The notes: generated by a model from the sequence alone, not told the origin. A DNA stretch of 47,556 nt from Clostridiales bacterium (GCA_004557905.1 SFFH01000044.1:1-47556), one strand, 5' to 3'; numbered from the stretch's first letter, positions 24,355-32,828 are shown. Program-made: numbers and translations.

Positions 24355-24367
24355 GTAACTTCCAGTT

Positions 24368-24555
24368 TACTGCGCTGACTGCGGTGGAAAGATGTATTTC
24401 CACCAGAACAGCAGAAATCCGGATGCAAGCGGTGGATTCTTCTGCGGGACGCATAACCTGTACTGCCCGAACGCGCAGAACAGAGCAAGGATTATGAAAT
24501 TGATGATCTGCTCCCCTGGTCAGAAGAAATGAAGTCGTGGTTCTCGGCAGTGTGA
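24368..24555 (+). pseudogene. Remnants of a serine recombinase and a transposase
   Basis: Frame 24368-24532 reads YCADCGGKMYFHQN ... FFCGTHNLYC, the zinc-ribbon region of large serine recombinases, then stops. A second frame ending at 24555 reads KDYEIDDLLPWSEEMKSW, resembling the C-terminus of IS66-type transposases. Neither has a start. They mark past element insertions next to the acetyltransferase gene. Confidence 0.5.
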
Positions 24556-24577
24556 GTGCTGGGAACCACAACTTTTC
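24537..24577. terminator. Hairpin after the remnant genes
   Basis: GTGGTTC ... GAACCAC arms with extra pairs inside, followed by AACTTTTC; between convergent transcription units. Confidence 0.5.
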
Positions 24578-24592
24578 TGTACCGGGGGATTA

Positions 24593-25936
24593 TTAAGCGG
24601 TTACGGCGAAGGTGGCGCCGTGCGCCATCATGCGTTTGCGAACCTGCGCGCCGTCGACTGCGTGCACATCGCCGGACATGGCCGCGGCGATGCCGGCCGC
24701 TTCGCCCAGCGCCATGCAGGTCAGCTGGATGCGCATGCTGGACTGCGCCGCAAAGGTGGAGGAGACACACCGCCCGGCCACCAGCAGGTTGCTCACAGAC
24801 CGGGGCAGCATGCAGCGGTAGGGGATCTCGTAGTATTCGCCCGGCTCCATGTGGATCAGCACCAGGTTCTTTTCGTTGTGGATGTCGATGGGGTAGGCGG
24901 TCTGCGCGATGGCGTCGTCAAAGCGCCTGCGGGCGCGGACATCCTCCTCGGAGACGACGTATTCGCCCACTAGCCGCCGAGACTCCCGGATGCCGGGGAT
25001 GTCCGCAAAGGACTGGATGTAGCTGTTTTCAAAGCCGGGGAAACTCGCCTTGAGGAAGCTGAAGATGCGCTGCGCGGATTCGCGGGAATAGAGGACCATG
25101 CGGGTGATGGAGCGCGCGGACACGGCGTTCAGGATGTGCCCTGCCTCCGGGCAGTTGAACCAGAGGGTATCCCTGCCCATGCTTGGATGGTGATAGGCCT
25201 GGATGTAGCTGCCGTCCTGCTGGGTGAGGGCGCCTGCCTCCACGCCCTTTCGCAGCAGCTTGGTGAAGGGATTGAAGGCCTCCTCCCGCCACAGGGAGTA
25301 GAACTCCATCGGGAAGTGATCGCCGCCGAAGCGGTAGCCCCATTCATTCAGCGTCCCGTAGACGCGGGGGATATCGACACCGCCCACGCTGAAGCGCAGG
25401 GACATGGGCTGATTCTCCCCTTCATAGCCGCATGCCGTCTCGCAGCCGGACAGCAGCGCCAGCTGCGCGTTGCCCGTGCAGTCGATGAAGACCGGCGCAT
25501 GGAAGCCCAGCATGCCCTCGGACGTGCTGACAATCACCTCCGCGATGCGCTGGCCGTCCATGGCGGCGGAGACGAGATCTGCGCCGTACAGGATCTCGAC
25601 GCCAAAGCGGGCGCACAGCCGCTCCAGATAGAGCTTGGTCATCTGCGGATCGGCGAAGTAGGTATCGCCGCCGAAGCCGTCCCGCTCCATCTCCGCCTGC
25701 AGCAAGCCGGCCAGTGAGGAGCAAGACACGATCTGCGGCATGTGGTTGGTCATCCGCGGGGTGGTCAGGGAGAGGGTCGCCGTGCCGCCCAGGGCGTATT
25801 CCCGCTCCAGCAGCAGCACGCGCTTTCCCTCGCGCGCGGCGGCGCATGCGGCAATCACGCCGGCTGTCCCGCCGCCCAGGACAATCACATCAGGGCTGTC
25901 CGCCTGATGCTCGTAGTGTATCGTCAATTGTGCCAT
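24593..25936 (-). CDS. FAD-dependent oxidoreductase
   Basis: 447 residues. ATG 25936 has GGAGG six bases upstream; an ATG two codons earlier abuts the RBS. The N-terminal FAD site is VIVLGGGTAGVIAACAA with an acidic end at LLLERE, and VFIDCTGNAQLALLSG and NLLVAGRCVSSTFAAQ complete the PF12831-type dinucleotide fold. Such proteins often sit in sugar-use clusters, where their substrates are mostly unknown. It is divergent from the importer at 26207-29267, so a shared role in handling an imported compound is likely. Confidence 0.88.
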   Translation of the reverse strand: MAQLTIHYEHQADSPDVIVLGGGTAGVIAACAAAREGKRVLLLEREYALGGTATLSLTTPRMTNHMPQIVSCSSLAGLLQAEMERDGFGGDTYFADPQMTKLYLERLCARFGVEILYGADLVSAAMDGQRIAEVIVSTSEGMLGFHAPVFIDCTGNAQLALLSGCETACGYEGENQPMSLRFSVGGVDIPRVYGTLNEWGYRFGGDHFPMEFYSLWREEAFNPFTKLLRKGVEAGALTQQDGSYIQAYHHPSMGRDTLWFNCPEAGHILNAVSARSITRMVLYSRESAQRIFSFLKASFPGFENSYIQSFADIPGIRESRRLVGEYVVSEEDVRARRRFDDAIAQTAYPIDIHNEKNLVLIHMEPGEYYEIPYRCMLPRSVSNLLVAGRCVSSTFAAQSSMRIQLTCMALGEAAGIAAAMSGDVHAVDGAQVRKRMMAHGATFAVTA

Positions 25937-25993
25937 GTGCATCCTCCTTTAAGGCTGATTCCGCCAATGGCATGCGGGATGTGCATTGCCGCC

Positions 25994-26002
25994 TCCATTA
26001 TA
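25994..26002 (-). promoter_or_regulatory. Extended -10 promoter of the oxidoreductase gene
   Basis: Minus-strand TGCTATAAT; the -35 region is poor. Confidence 0.55.
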
Positions 26003-26101
26003 GCAGAAAACGGGGTGCGCGGCGCATCCAATCGCGGTTTTTCTGCGGGAGGGAAATCGGATGCGGGCGGAATGTGTAAGGGTTCAACAGATAATCGATG
26101 G

Positions 26102-26145
26102 AATTATTCGCAATTATTGACATTGAAAACCGAAGTGATTATAAT
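26102..26145 (+). promoter_or_regulatory. Consensus promoter of the second importer, with direct repeats
   Basis: -35 TTGACA (26117-26122) and -10 TATAAT (26140-26145), spacer 17: a perfect sigma-A promoter. Two AATTATT copies (26102-26108, 26112-26118) spaced 10 bp lie on and above the -35, a likely protein-binding site. Confidence 0.85.
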
Positions 26146-26206
26146 ACGGACTGAAGGAAGAACGTCTGCGTTCTTTGGTCAATCCTGAAAGGAGTGAAAG
26201 GTTACT

Positions 26207-27445
26207 ATGAAGAAACTGTTGGCAGTCCTGATGAGCGTGATGCTGATGGCACTGGTCGTCCCCGGTCTGTGCGAGGATGCCGTGGACATCAAGATCGCCA
26301 CGTGGACGAGCAATGCGGATCAGCTGGCCCTGCTGGGTTCGTTTGTGGATGAGTTTGCCGCCGAGAAGGGCATCAAGATCAACTGCACCTTCGAATCCCT
26401 CTCCGGCGCGGAGTACAGCAGCCTGCTGCTGATGGATCTGCAGAGCAACGCTGCGCCCGATGCCTTCTGGATCATGGAAGCCGATATCAAGGCGTATATC
26501 GCGGCTGGCCTGTGCGCCAAGCTCGACGACGCGCTTGTCTCCTATGACCCCGCCGATCTGGACGACGGCGCGATGAGCCTGTGGCGCGATGGCGGCAGCA
26601 CCTATGCGGTGCCGTTCTCCACCAGCCCGTTCATCATGATCTACAACGCCGATCTGTTTGAGCAGGCCGGCCTTAAGGATCCCAACGAGTATCTCGCCGA
26701 GGGCACCTGGACCTGGGAGACCTTCCGCGAGTGCATGAAGACCATCAAGGAAAAGACGGGCGTCTACGGCTACATGACCGTGAACAACGCCGGCTTTGCC
26801 GACCGCACCGTGATGAACCTGACGCCCTTTGTGCGCGGCTTCGGCGGCGACTTCTGGACGGATGATCTCGAGGTGAAGATCGATACGCCCGAGTCCATCG
26901 CGGCGGTTCAGATGTTCCACGACATGGTCTATGAGGATGGCTCTGTAGTGCCTCCGGGAGACGAGAGCAACTTCTTCACCGGCGCCGCGGCCTGCACCTT
27001 CAACCAGATCAGCCAGCTGGGCAACCTCAAGGACGTCACCTGGAAGTGGGGCGTGACCAAGCTGCCGGGCGGCGTGTCGTTCTTGGGCCAGGCGGCTATG
27101 GCGGCCAACCCCAACAGCAAGAACGCCGGGCTCGCCGCTGAGCTGGTGGGCTACATGACCAGCGCGACCTGCGCTGCCCGCGTGGCCAAGTACTGGCCGC
27201 CGTGCCGCAAGAGCGTGCTGGAGAGCGAGGAGTTCCTCTCCTCCAACGCGTATCTGACGGCGGATCAGATGAAGGAGATCGTGGCCGGCTCCGTGCTCAA
27301 CAGCCGCGCCATGTCCAACAACATCAATTCCCCGACGATCAACATCGAGACCGAGATCCTCTTTGACAAGCTGTGGAATGCGGATGCGGACGTCGCGTCC
27401 ATCCTCGGCCAGATTGCGACGGTCTACCGCAACAACCTCCAGTAA
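26207..27445 (+). CDS. Sugar-binding protein of the second ABC importer
   Basis: 412 residues with AAAGGAG upstream. The signal sequence is MKKLLAVLMSVMLMALVVPG; the cleavage type is unclear (GLC-E). The mature part begins DIKIATWTSNADQLALLGSF, typical of family 1 binding proteins. It is only distantly like the first binding protein at 4865-6121, so a different ligand is likely. It is separated from its permeases by an intrinsic terminator, which should make binding protein the main product. Confidence 0.92.
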   Translation: MKKLLAVLMSVMLMALVVPGLCEDAVDIKIATWTSNADQLALLGSFVDEFAAEKGIKINCTFESLSGAEYSSLLLMDLQSNAAPDAFWIMEADIKAYIAAGLCAKLDDALVSYDPADLDDGAMSLWRDGGSTYAVPFSTSPFIMIYNADLFEQAGLKDPNEYLAEGTWTWETFRECMKTIKEKTGVYGYMTVNNAGFADRTVMNLTPFVRGFGGDFWTDDLEVKIDTPESIAAVQMFHDMVYEDGSVVPPGDESNFFTGAAACTFNQISQLGNLKDVTWKWGVTKLPGGVSFLGQAAMAANPNSKNAGLAAELVGYMTSATCAARVAKYWPPCRKSVLESEEFLSSNAYLTADQMKEIVAGSVLNSRAMSNNINSPTINIETEILFDKLWNADADVASILGQIATVYRNNLQ

Positions 27446-27481
27446 GCCTCTGAGCAGGGTGCATTTCCCTGAAACCAAGCA

Positions 27482-27514
27482 CTCCGGCGGCCTATCGCCG
27501 CCGGAGCTTTTTTT
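27482..27514 (+). terminator. Intrinsic terminator inside the importer operon
   Basis: Perfect 10-bp stem CTCCGGCGGC / GCCGCCGGAG, loop CTATC, then CTTTTTTT. The permease gene starts 13 bases later, so read-through sets permease level. Confidence 0.9.
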
Positions 27515-27526
27515 GAAGGTGAAGCT

Positions 27527-28432
27527 ATGAATAGAAGCAATCTTGCGCATCGCAGGAGGCTGGCGGAGAGCGCGACAGGCTATGCATTTATCCTGCCGCA
27601 GATGCTGGGCTTCGTGCTGTTTGTGCTGATTCCGCTCATCAATGTGTTCATTTACTCCTTTCAGAACAAGAATATCCTGTTCGGCACGAACGCGTTCTGC
27701 GGGCTGGACAATTATAGGAAGCTGTTTTCCGATCCGCTGTTCCATCTCACGCTGAAGAATACGCTGATCTTCTCCTTCTTCCTGGTGCCGCTCAACCTGA
27801 TACTGGCCATGGCGATGGCGCTGTACCTGGGCGACGGGCAGTTCGGCACGCGCTATATCCGCACGGTGATCTTCCTGCCGGTGGTCACCTCCGGCGTGGC
27901 GTGGTCCATCGTGTGGAAGTATCTGCTGCAGGGCGGCACGGCCGGGCCGATCAACTGGTTCCTGGCGCAGCTGGGCATCCAGGGGCCGAACTGGCTCCAG
28001 CAGAAGGGCTGGGCCATGGGCGCCGTCATCGTCACCCGCGTGCTCAAGAACCTGGGCACGAACGTGCTGGTCTTCTATGGCGCAGTCATGAATCTGGACA
28101 GCGGCATCGTGGAGGCGGCGCGAATCGACGGCGCCAGCGGCATGACGCTCTTTCGCAAGATCAAGCTGCCGCTGCTGATGCCGACCGTGCTGATGGCCTC
28201 CATCGTCACGATGATCGGCTCGATGCGCGTGTTCGATACGATCAAGCTGATGACGGACGGCGGCCCGGAGGGCAGCACCATGGTGCTGGTCTACTACGTC
28301 TATTACCAGGGCTTCAAGGCGTTCAAGAGCGGCTATGCCTCCGCCATCGCGGTGATCCTGTTCCTGATCATGCTGCTGATGACGCTGCTGCAGTGGCTTG
28401 CGCGAAAGAAGGTGTCCCATTATGAGGAGTAA
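27527..28432 (+). CDS. ABC sugar permease, first subunit
   Basis: 301 residues with about six transmembrane helices. The EAA loop is EAARIDGASGMTLFRKIKLP. The GAAGGTGAAGCT ribosome site starts right at the terminator's T-run. It pairs with the permease starting at 28422. No ATPase gene is in the cluster. Confidence 0.92.
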   Translation: MNRSNLAHRRRLAESATGYAFILPQMLGFVLFVLIPLINVFIYSFQNKNILFGTNAFCGLDNYRKLFSDPLFHLTLKNTLIFSFFLVPLNLILAMAMALYLGDGQFGTRYIRTVIFLPVVTSGVAWSIVWKYLLQGGTAGPINWFLAQLGIQGPNWLQQKGWAMGAVIVTRVLKNLGTNVLVFYGAVMNLDSGIVEAARIDGASGMTLFRKIKLPLLMPTVLMASIVTMIGSMRVFDTIKLMTDGGPEGSTMVLVYYVYYQGFKAFKSGYASAIAVILFLIMLLMTLLQWLARKKVSHYEE

Positions 28433-29267
28433 CACGATCCGGCGCGCCGTTCGGTGGATTCCGCGGATCCTGCTGCTGACGCTGGTCACGCTGGCCTTTG
28501 TCTATCCCTTCTGGTGGATGCTGGTCAATTCGCTGAACACCAATGCCCAGGTCTTCGGCCAGCCCAGGCTGCTTCCGCAGGGCTGGCAGTGGCAGAACTA
28601 CATCGAGATCTTCCGCAAGCAGCCCTTTGCACGGCACTATCTCAATACCATTCTTGTGGCGTGCGTGGGCACGCTGGGCAATGTGCTGATCTCCGCGCTG
28701 TCGGGCTATGCGTTCTCGCGCATTCGCTTTCCGGGCCGCGAGCTGCTGTTCATCCTGCTGCTGACGGCGCTGATGATGCCCATCGAGGTCATCATCATCC
28801 CGCTGTTCTATCAGATGAAGGCGTGGAACATGACGGACAGCCTGTATCCGCTGATGTTCATTCCCATCTTCTGCTCGCAGGGCGCGTTGAGCGCGTTCAT
28901 GTTCCGCCAGTTCTTCGTCACGATTCCCTCGGAGCTGGAGGAGGCCGGGCGGCTGGACGGACTGAGCCACTTCGGCATCTTCCGCTACATCATGCTGCCC
29001 ATCTCGATGCCGGTGGCGTCCTCGGCGGGCATTCTCGCGTTCCTGGCCTCGTGGAACACCTATCTGGAGCCGCTGGTCTTCACCACGAGCATCGAGAAAT
29101 ACACGCTTCCGCTGTCGCTGAACAACTTCAACGACGTGTACGGCCAGCCGGAATGGCACCTGCAGCTCGCGGCGACGACGCTGAGCGTGATCCCCGTGAT
29201 GATCGTCTACCTAGTCTTCCAGGAAAAGGTCACCGACGCCATGGTGTCCTCCGGCCTGAAGGGGTGA
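28422..29267 (+). CDS. ABC sugar permease, second subunit
   Basis: 281 residues. ATG 28422, with GAAGGTG upstream, overlaps the previous gene by 11 bases. About six helices are visible and the docking loop is EEAGRLDGLSHFGIFRYIML, a slightly changed EAA motif. It completes the importer with the two genes upstream. Confidence 0.92.
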   Translation: MRSNTIRRAVRWIPRILLLTLVTLAFVYPFWWMLVNSLNTNAQVFGQPRLLPQGWQWQNYIEIFRKQPFARHYLNTILVACVGTLGNVLISALSGYAFSRIRFPGRELLFILLLTALMMPIEVIIIPLFYQMKAWNMTDSLYPLMFIPIFCSQGALSAFMFRQFFVTIPSELEEAGRLDGLSHFGIFRYIMLPISMPVASSAGILAFLASWNTYLEPLVFTTSIEKYTLPLSLNNFNDVYGQPEWHLQLAATTLSVIPVMIVYLVFQEKVTDAMVSSGLKG

Positions 29268-29272
29268 GCAAT

Positions 29273-30616
29273 ATGAAAAACGGATGGCGCGTGCGCACGG
29301 AGCCGGCCACCGGCGCGGCGCTTGACCTGGCCAGGCGCCTGCTGTACGGCTGCCTGTCGCGCTATGACACGGGCGAGGCAGGCGGCGAGATCGTCTGCCG
29401 GGTTGCGGCGGATGCGGCTCCGGGCGACCAGGGCTACCGCATCGAGACGGCTGACCGGCGCGTGTGCATCACCGGCGGCACGCCGGCTGCGGTGCTCTAC
29501 GGCGTGAGCGACTTTGTCAACGTATGGCTCCCGGAGCTGGAGCAGGCGCACGTGTGGATGAAACCCTATTACTTCGTCAATCCCTTCGCGCAGGGCTTTC
29601 CTGAGCGGAGGGTCTGCTCCCGGCCGGATGTCCTGCGCCGCGGGCTGTGGACCTGGGGCCATGTGATCTACGATTACCGCGGCTACCTGGAAAATATGGC
29701 GCACCTCAAGCTGAACGAGGTGGTGATCTGGAACGATTTCGCCCCGCTCAATGCCGCCGATATCGTCGCCTACGCGCACGAGCTGGGCATCCGCGTCATC
29801 TGGGGCTATTCCTGGGGCTGGGATACGCAGATCGGCGTGGATATCTCCGATCCGGCTGCGTTGGCGGCGCTGGAGGAGCAGGCTGTGGAGCGGTTTGTCC
29901 GCGAGTACAGCGCGCTGCCCGGCGACGGCATCTATTTCCAGAGCTTTACGGAGACGGCGGAGGATACCGTCAACGGCTGCCTGATTGCAAAGGTCGTGGT
30001 TGGATGGGTCAACCGGGTGTGCGCGCGGATCCTGGCGATTGCGCCGGGGCTGGAGCTTCAGTTTGGCCTGCACGCCACGTCGGTGCGCGGCCACATGGAC
30101 TACATCGCGCAGGTGGATCCGCGCGTGCGCATCGTCTGGGAGGACTGCGGCGCCTTCCCGTATGCCTATATGCCCGACAATCTGGCGGACGCCTCCGGGA
30201 CGCAGGCCTTCACGCAGCAGATGCTGCAGGTGCGGCCGCAGAGCCTGACGGGCGTGGTGACCAAGGGCATGATCTGCCTGGACTGGACGAGCTTTGTGCA
30301 TCGCGCCGGCCCGGAGCGCATCGGCGAGGCCGACAGCCGGGTGATCGAGGCGCGCCTCCCCCTGGCCGGCCGCGTGATGCGCCTGGTGCAGAGCGAGTGG
30401 ATGATTCACGGTGATGCCCTGGTGCAGACCGTTCGCCGGCTGCACGAGGGCGATCCCGGCTGCCAGATCCTGGCACTGCTGGAGGATGGCCTGTTCGAGC
30501 GCTGCATCTGGCTGCCCGCCGCGCTGTTCGCAGGGGCGCTGTGGGATACGGGCATGCCGTTTGACACCCTGCTTGCGCGCACGGCCAGACGCCCGGACGT
30601 GTGCTTCGCGCAGTAG
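29273..30616 (+). CDS. Unclassified glycoside hydrolase-like protein
   Basis: 447 residues. ATG 29273 follows AAGGGGTGAGCAAT, five bases after the permease stop. The N-terminal part (to about 85) ends GGTPAAVLYGVSDFVN, like the small alpha/beta domain ahead of the barrel in GH20, GH67 and GH84 enzymes. A barrel-like part follows: RRGLWTWGHVIYDYRG, LNEVVIWNDFAPLN, ELGIRVIWGYSWGWD and RIVWEDCGAFPY. I cannot place it in one family, and the catalytic residues are not certain. Its place after an importer suggests it acts on the imported sugar in the cytoplasm. Confidence 0.7.
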   Translation: MKNGWRVRTEPATGAALDLARRLLYGCLSRYDTGEAGGEIVCRVAADAAPGDQGYRIETADRRVCITGGTPAAVLYGVSDFVNVWLPELEQAHVWMKPYYFVNPFAQGFPERRVCSRPDVLRRGLWTWGHVIYDYRGYLENMAHLKLNEVVIWNDFAPLNAADIVAYAHELGIRVIWGYSWGWDTQIGVDISDPAALAALEEQAVERFVREYSALPGDGIYFQSFTETAEDTVNGCLIAKVVVGWVNRVCARILAIAPGLELQFGLHATSVRGHMDYIAQVDPRVRIVWEDCGAFPYAYMPDNLADASGTQAFTQQMLQVRPQSLTGVVTKGMICLDWTSFVHRAGPERIGEADSRVIEARLPLAGRVMRLVQSEWMIHGDALVQTVRRLHEGDPGCQILALLEDGLFERCIWLPAALFAGALWDTGMPFDTLLARTARRPDVCFAQ

Positions 30617-30649
30617 CCGGGGCGCGGCCCATACAATCGTTTTCCCTGT

Positions 30650-30700
30650 GCGGCACAGCGGTGCGGAGGTGGATCCCCGCCGGCTGTGCCGCTTCCTTTT
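30650..30700 (+). terminator. Terminator of the second importer operon
   Basis: GCGGCACAGC / GCTGTGCCGC arms with further inner pairing, followed by TTCCTTTT. Confidence 0.75.
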
Positions 30701-30745
30701 GCGGTGAATCGCGCGCAAAAAATACGGCAAATTCCGCACGCCATG

Positions 30746-30774
30746 TTGATTTGTTGGTGAAATGGGTGTATAAA
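30746..30774 (+). promoter_or_regulatory. Orphan promoter
   Basis: -35 TTGATT and -10 TATAAA, spacer 17. GAGAGGAAG follows, but about 30 bases on the sequence enters the 76-bp repeats and no gene is left. Confidence 0.5.
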
Positions 30775-30804
30775 AAGAGAGGAAGCGCGACTGATCGACG
30801 CAGG

Positions 30805-30956
30805 CTATGTTGTGCCTACTGAGGTGCTATCACCACAACATATTGTGATGTATGTTCATCCTACCAAAACACAACTTGGGCTATGTTGTGCCTACTGAGG
30901 TGCTATCACCGCAACATATTGTGATGTATGTTCATCCTACCAAAACACAACTTGGG
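30805..30956 (+). repeat. Two tandem 76-bp repeats, same family as the island ends
   Basis: Units 30805-30880 and 30881-30956 differ at one base (CACCACAAC versus CACCGCAAC). Each starts CTATGTTGTGCCTACTGAGG and ends CAAAACACAACTTGGG. Inside, ATGTTGTG pairs with CACAACAT around a CCT-ACTG-AGG mini-hairpin, and CACAA pairs with TTGTG. The last unit joins directly to the cut end of the gene at 30957-31723. Confidence 0.88.
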
Positions 30957-31723
30957 CTACGTGCTTTTTCGGTTTCAGGAACATTACGTTGTTCTGCCAG
31001 CGCAAACAGTAAGTCGCAGTTGAGATAAAGCGCCTCATTTACTGGAGGAAGAGCAGTTTTACGTTCTTCTTTTATGATCTTATTGTACTGATTAACCTCG
31101 TCCTTTTCTCGTTTTGTTGCATCTTTATCTGCTTTTGCCTCTTGAACAGGAGCAAGATAGGCCGTATTTGTTTCACGCTGTGCACCAACAAGTTCATTGA
31201 CATTGTTGAAAGCAATTTCGTATGCTTCATCCAGATACGTTGCGCTATTTGTTAATGCATACAAATCCAGATAAATCTGAGCAGTAAAATACCGAATGCT
31301 CCAATTAGAATCCTTCGAATTGGAGAGAATGAGGGGACAATACTTTTCGGCGATTTTTATGTATTCCGGTGTATCCATTGTTTCCTTTGCGGAAATGATT
31401 ACCATTGGGAGTACATCAGCAAAATCAAGATTCTGCCTAAAAATCCGCGTTGTAATCGACTCATATTCATTAATTGCATTCAGGCATTTTTCATAATCCC
31501 CAGCATTGTAGTAGCATCTTACCAACGCCAGCCAGTAGGGCCCGAATTTTTCGTAAGTACTCTGATGCGCTTCAAACCAGGCAATCTTACTGACAAGCTG
31601 TGAATCCGGTTTGCTTGACCACGTGATAAAGTTCTCCACAGATGTTCTGCTGAGTGCATAATCTCCAGGAATATCATATGGGTGCAATGAGCATCTGAAA
31701 GGCTTCAACAGCATAAAAGGCAA
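30932..31723 (-). pseudogene. AT-rich gene fragment, possibly TPR-like
   Basis: An open frame of about 263 residues with a poor start (TTG, no RBS). It is rich in helical pairs such as YWLALVRCYYNAGDYEKC and WSIRYFTAQIYLDLYAL, which look like tetratricopeptide-type repeats. The last ten residues (RSPSCVLVG) come from the 76-bp repeat, so the 3' end is cut. The start region also lacks gene signals and lies next to a hairpin, so the 5' end is probably cut too. Base composition is much more AT-rich than the host. Function unknown. Confidence 0.6.
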
Positions 31724-31724
31724 T

Positions 31725-31752
31725 AAAAAAAGCCTTATACGGCAAGGTTTTT
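31725..31752. terminator. A/T-flanked hairpin near the right island end
   Basis: AAAAAAAGCCTT and AAGGTTTTT arms around ATACGGC. It could end transcription from either side. Confidence 0.5.
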
Positions 31753-31756
31753 CAAA

Positions 31757-31795
31757 TTTGATGTTACTCTATGGCACCTCAGTAGGTTCAACATG
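31757..31795 (-). repeat. Right end of the comM island
   Basis: Read inward it is ATGTTGAACCTACTGAGG, then TGCCATAGAGTAACATC, an inverted, diverged copy of the left end. Confidence 0.75.
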
Positions 31796-32801
31796 GGGGC
31801 ACGGGTTCATCGCCGCGATGAGCATCGCCCGGGCGGGGTACTTCGCCTGCGCGCTCACGCGCACGACGCTGACAAAGCCGTCCTCCAGCGGCTGGCGCAT
31901 CGCCTCCAGCGCCGCGCGCTGATACTCCGGCAGCTCGTCCAGAAACAGCACGCCGCCATGCGCCAGGCTGATCTCGCCCGGGCGTGCCTTGCTCCCGCCG
32001 CCGACCAGCGCCACGGAGCTGACCGTGTGATGCGGCGCGCGGAACGGGCGCTCGAGCATCAGGCCCTCGCCTGCGCGCAGCGTGCCCGCCGCGCTGTGGA
32101 TGCGCGTTACCTCCAGCGCCTCCTCGAGCGTCATGTCCGGCAGAATGCCCGGCAGGCAGCGCGCCATCATCGTCTTGCCGCTGCCCGGCGGGCCGATCAT
32201 CAGCACGTTGCACGTCGGCAAAGTCGTTCGCCGTATGGTGCGCGCGCATCATCTGCGCGTAGGGCACGGTCCTTTCCGGCTCGATGTGCCGTGTGCCGCG
32301 CAGGCAGTCAATCGCCTCCTGCAGATGCGCCACCGGCAGGATCTGCACGCCCTCCACGCAGGCGGCCTCCTTCGCGTTGTCCGCGGGCAGCAGCAGCCGT
32401 CGGATACCGCAGCCCCGCGCCGCAATCGCCATGGAGAGCGCGCCGCGCACGCCGACCACGCCGCCCGTCAGCGAGAGCTCGCCCACCGCGGCGGTGCCGT
32501 CCAGCGCCGTGGCATCGAGCACGCCGCTGGAGGCCAGGATGGCCAGCGCGATGGGCAGGTCGTAGGCCGGGCCCTCTTTTTTGATGTCCGCCGGGGCGAG
32601 GTTGACCGTCAGGCGGGCCACCGGGAATGCCAGGCCGCAGGAGGCCATCGCCGCGCGCACGCGCTCGCGGCTCTCCTTCACGGCGGCGTCCGGCAAGCCA
32701 ACGATCTCGAACATCGGCAGCCCGTCCGCGCTGAACGCCTCGACCGTCACGCGGTAGCCCTCAATGCCCGCAAGGCCCATGCTGTGTACGCTGGCAAGCA
32801 T
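31796..32801 (-). pseudogene. comM: ComM/YifB, N-terminal and AAA+ fragment
   Basis: The start at 32801 has GAGGGAGAGAG upstream. The N-terminal S5-like domain (GLAGIEGYRVTVEAF, LPDAAVKESRERV) is intact to ANDFADV. The frame is then lost: the Walker A segment NVLMIGPPGSGKTMMAR follows in another frame with about 20 residues missing (the KGQE ... GGH linker of normal ComM). The AAA+ part ends at AAMNPCP where the island begins. A short ACGTGC/AACGTGC repeat at the deletion suggests slippage. It is the last gene of the uvrC operon, 27 bases after the secreted protein. Confidence 0.92.
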
Positions 32802-32828
32802 ATGCTCTCTCCCTCTTTCGTGCTTGTG

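Larger units (their letters stand above)
23347..31795. mobile_element. Island of about 8.45 kb inserted in comM
   Basis: comM coding sequence stops at 23346 and resumes near 31796. The two ends are inverted copies: left CTATGTTGTGCCTACTGAGG, right (read inward) CCATGTTGAACCTACTGAGG, with weaker similarity for about 25 more bases. A duplication of 2-3 C is possible at the target but cannot be settled in a run of C. Cargo: acetyltransferase, oxidoreductase, binding protein, two permeases, glycosidase-like protein and several gene remnants. No intact transposase or integrase is seen, so it may have been built in steps or moved by enzymes supplied elsewhere. Confidence 0.8.

Noticed and set aside
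30805..30956. CRISPR array
   Set aside because: The units are directly abutted with no spacers and are 76 bp long.
30805..30956. Integron attC sites
   Set aside because: Palindromes are present, but the GTTRRRY core pair is not in place and no integrase is seen.
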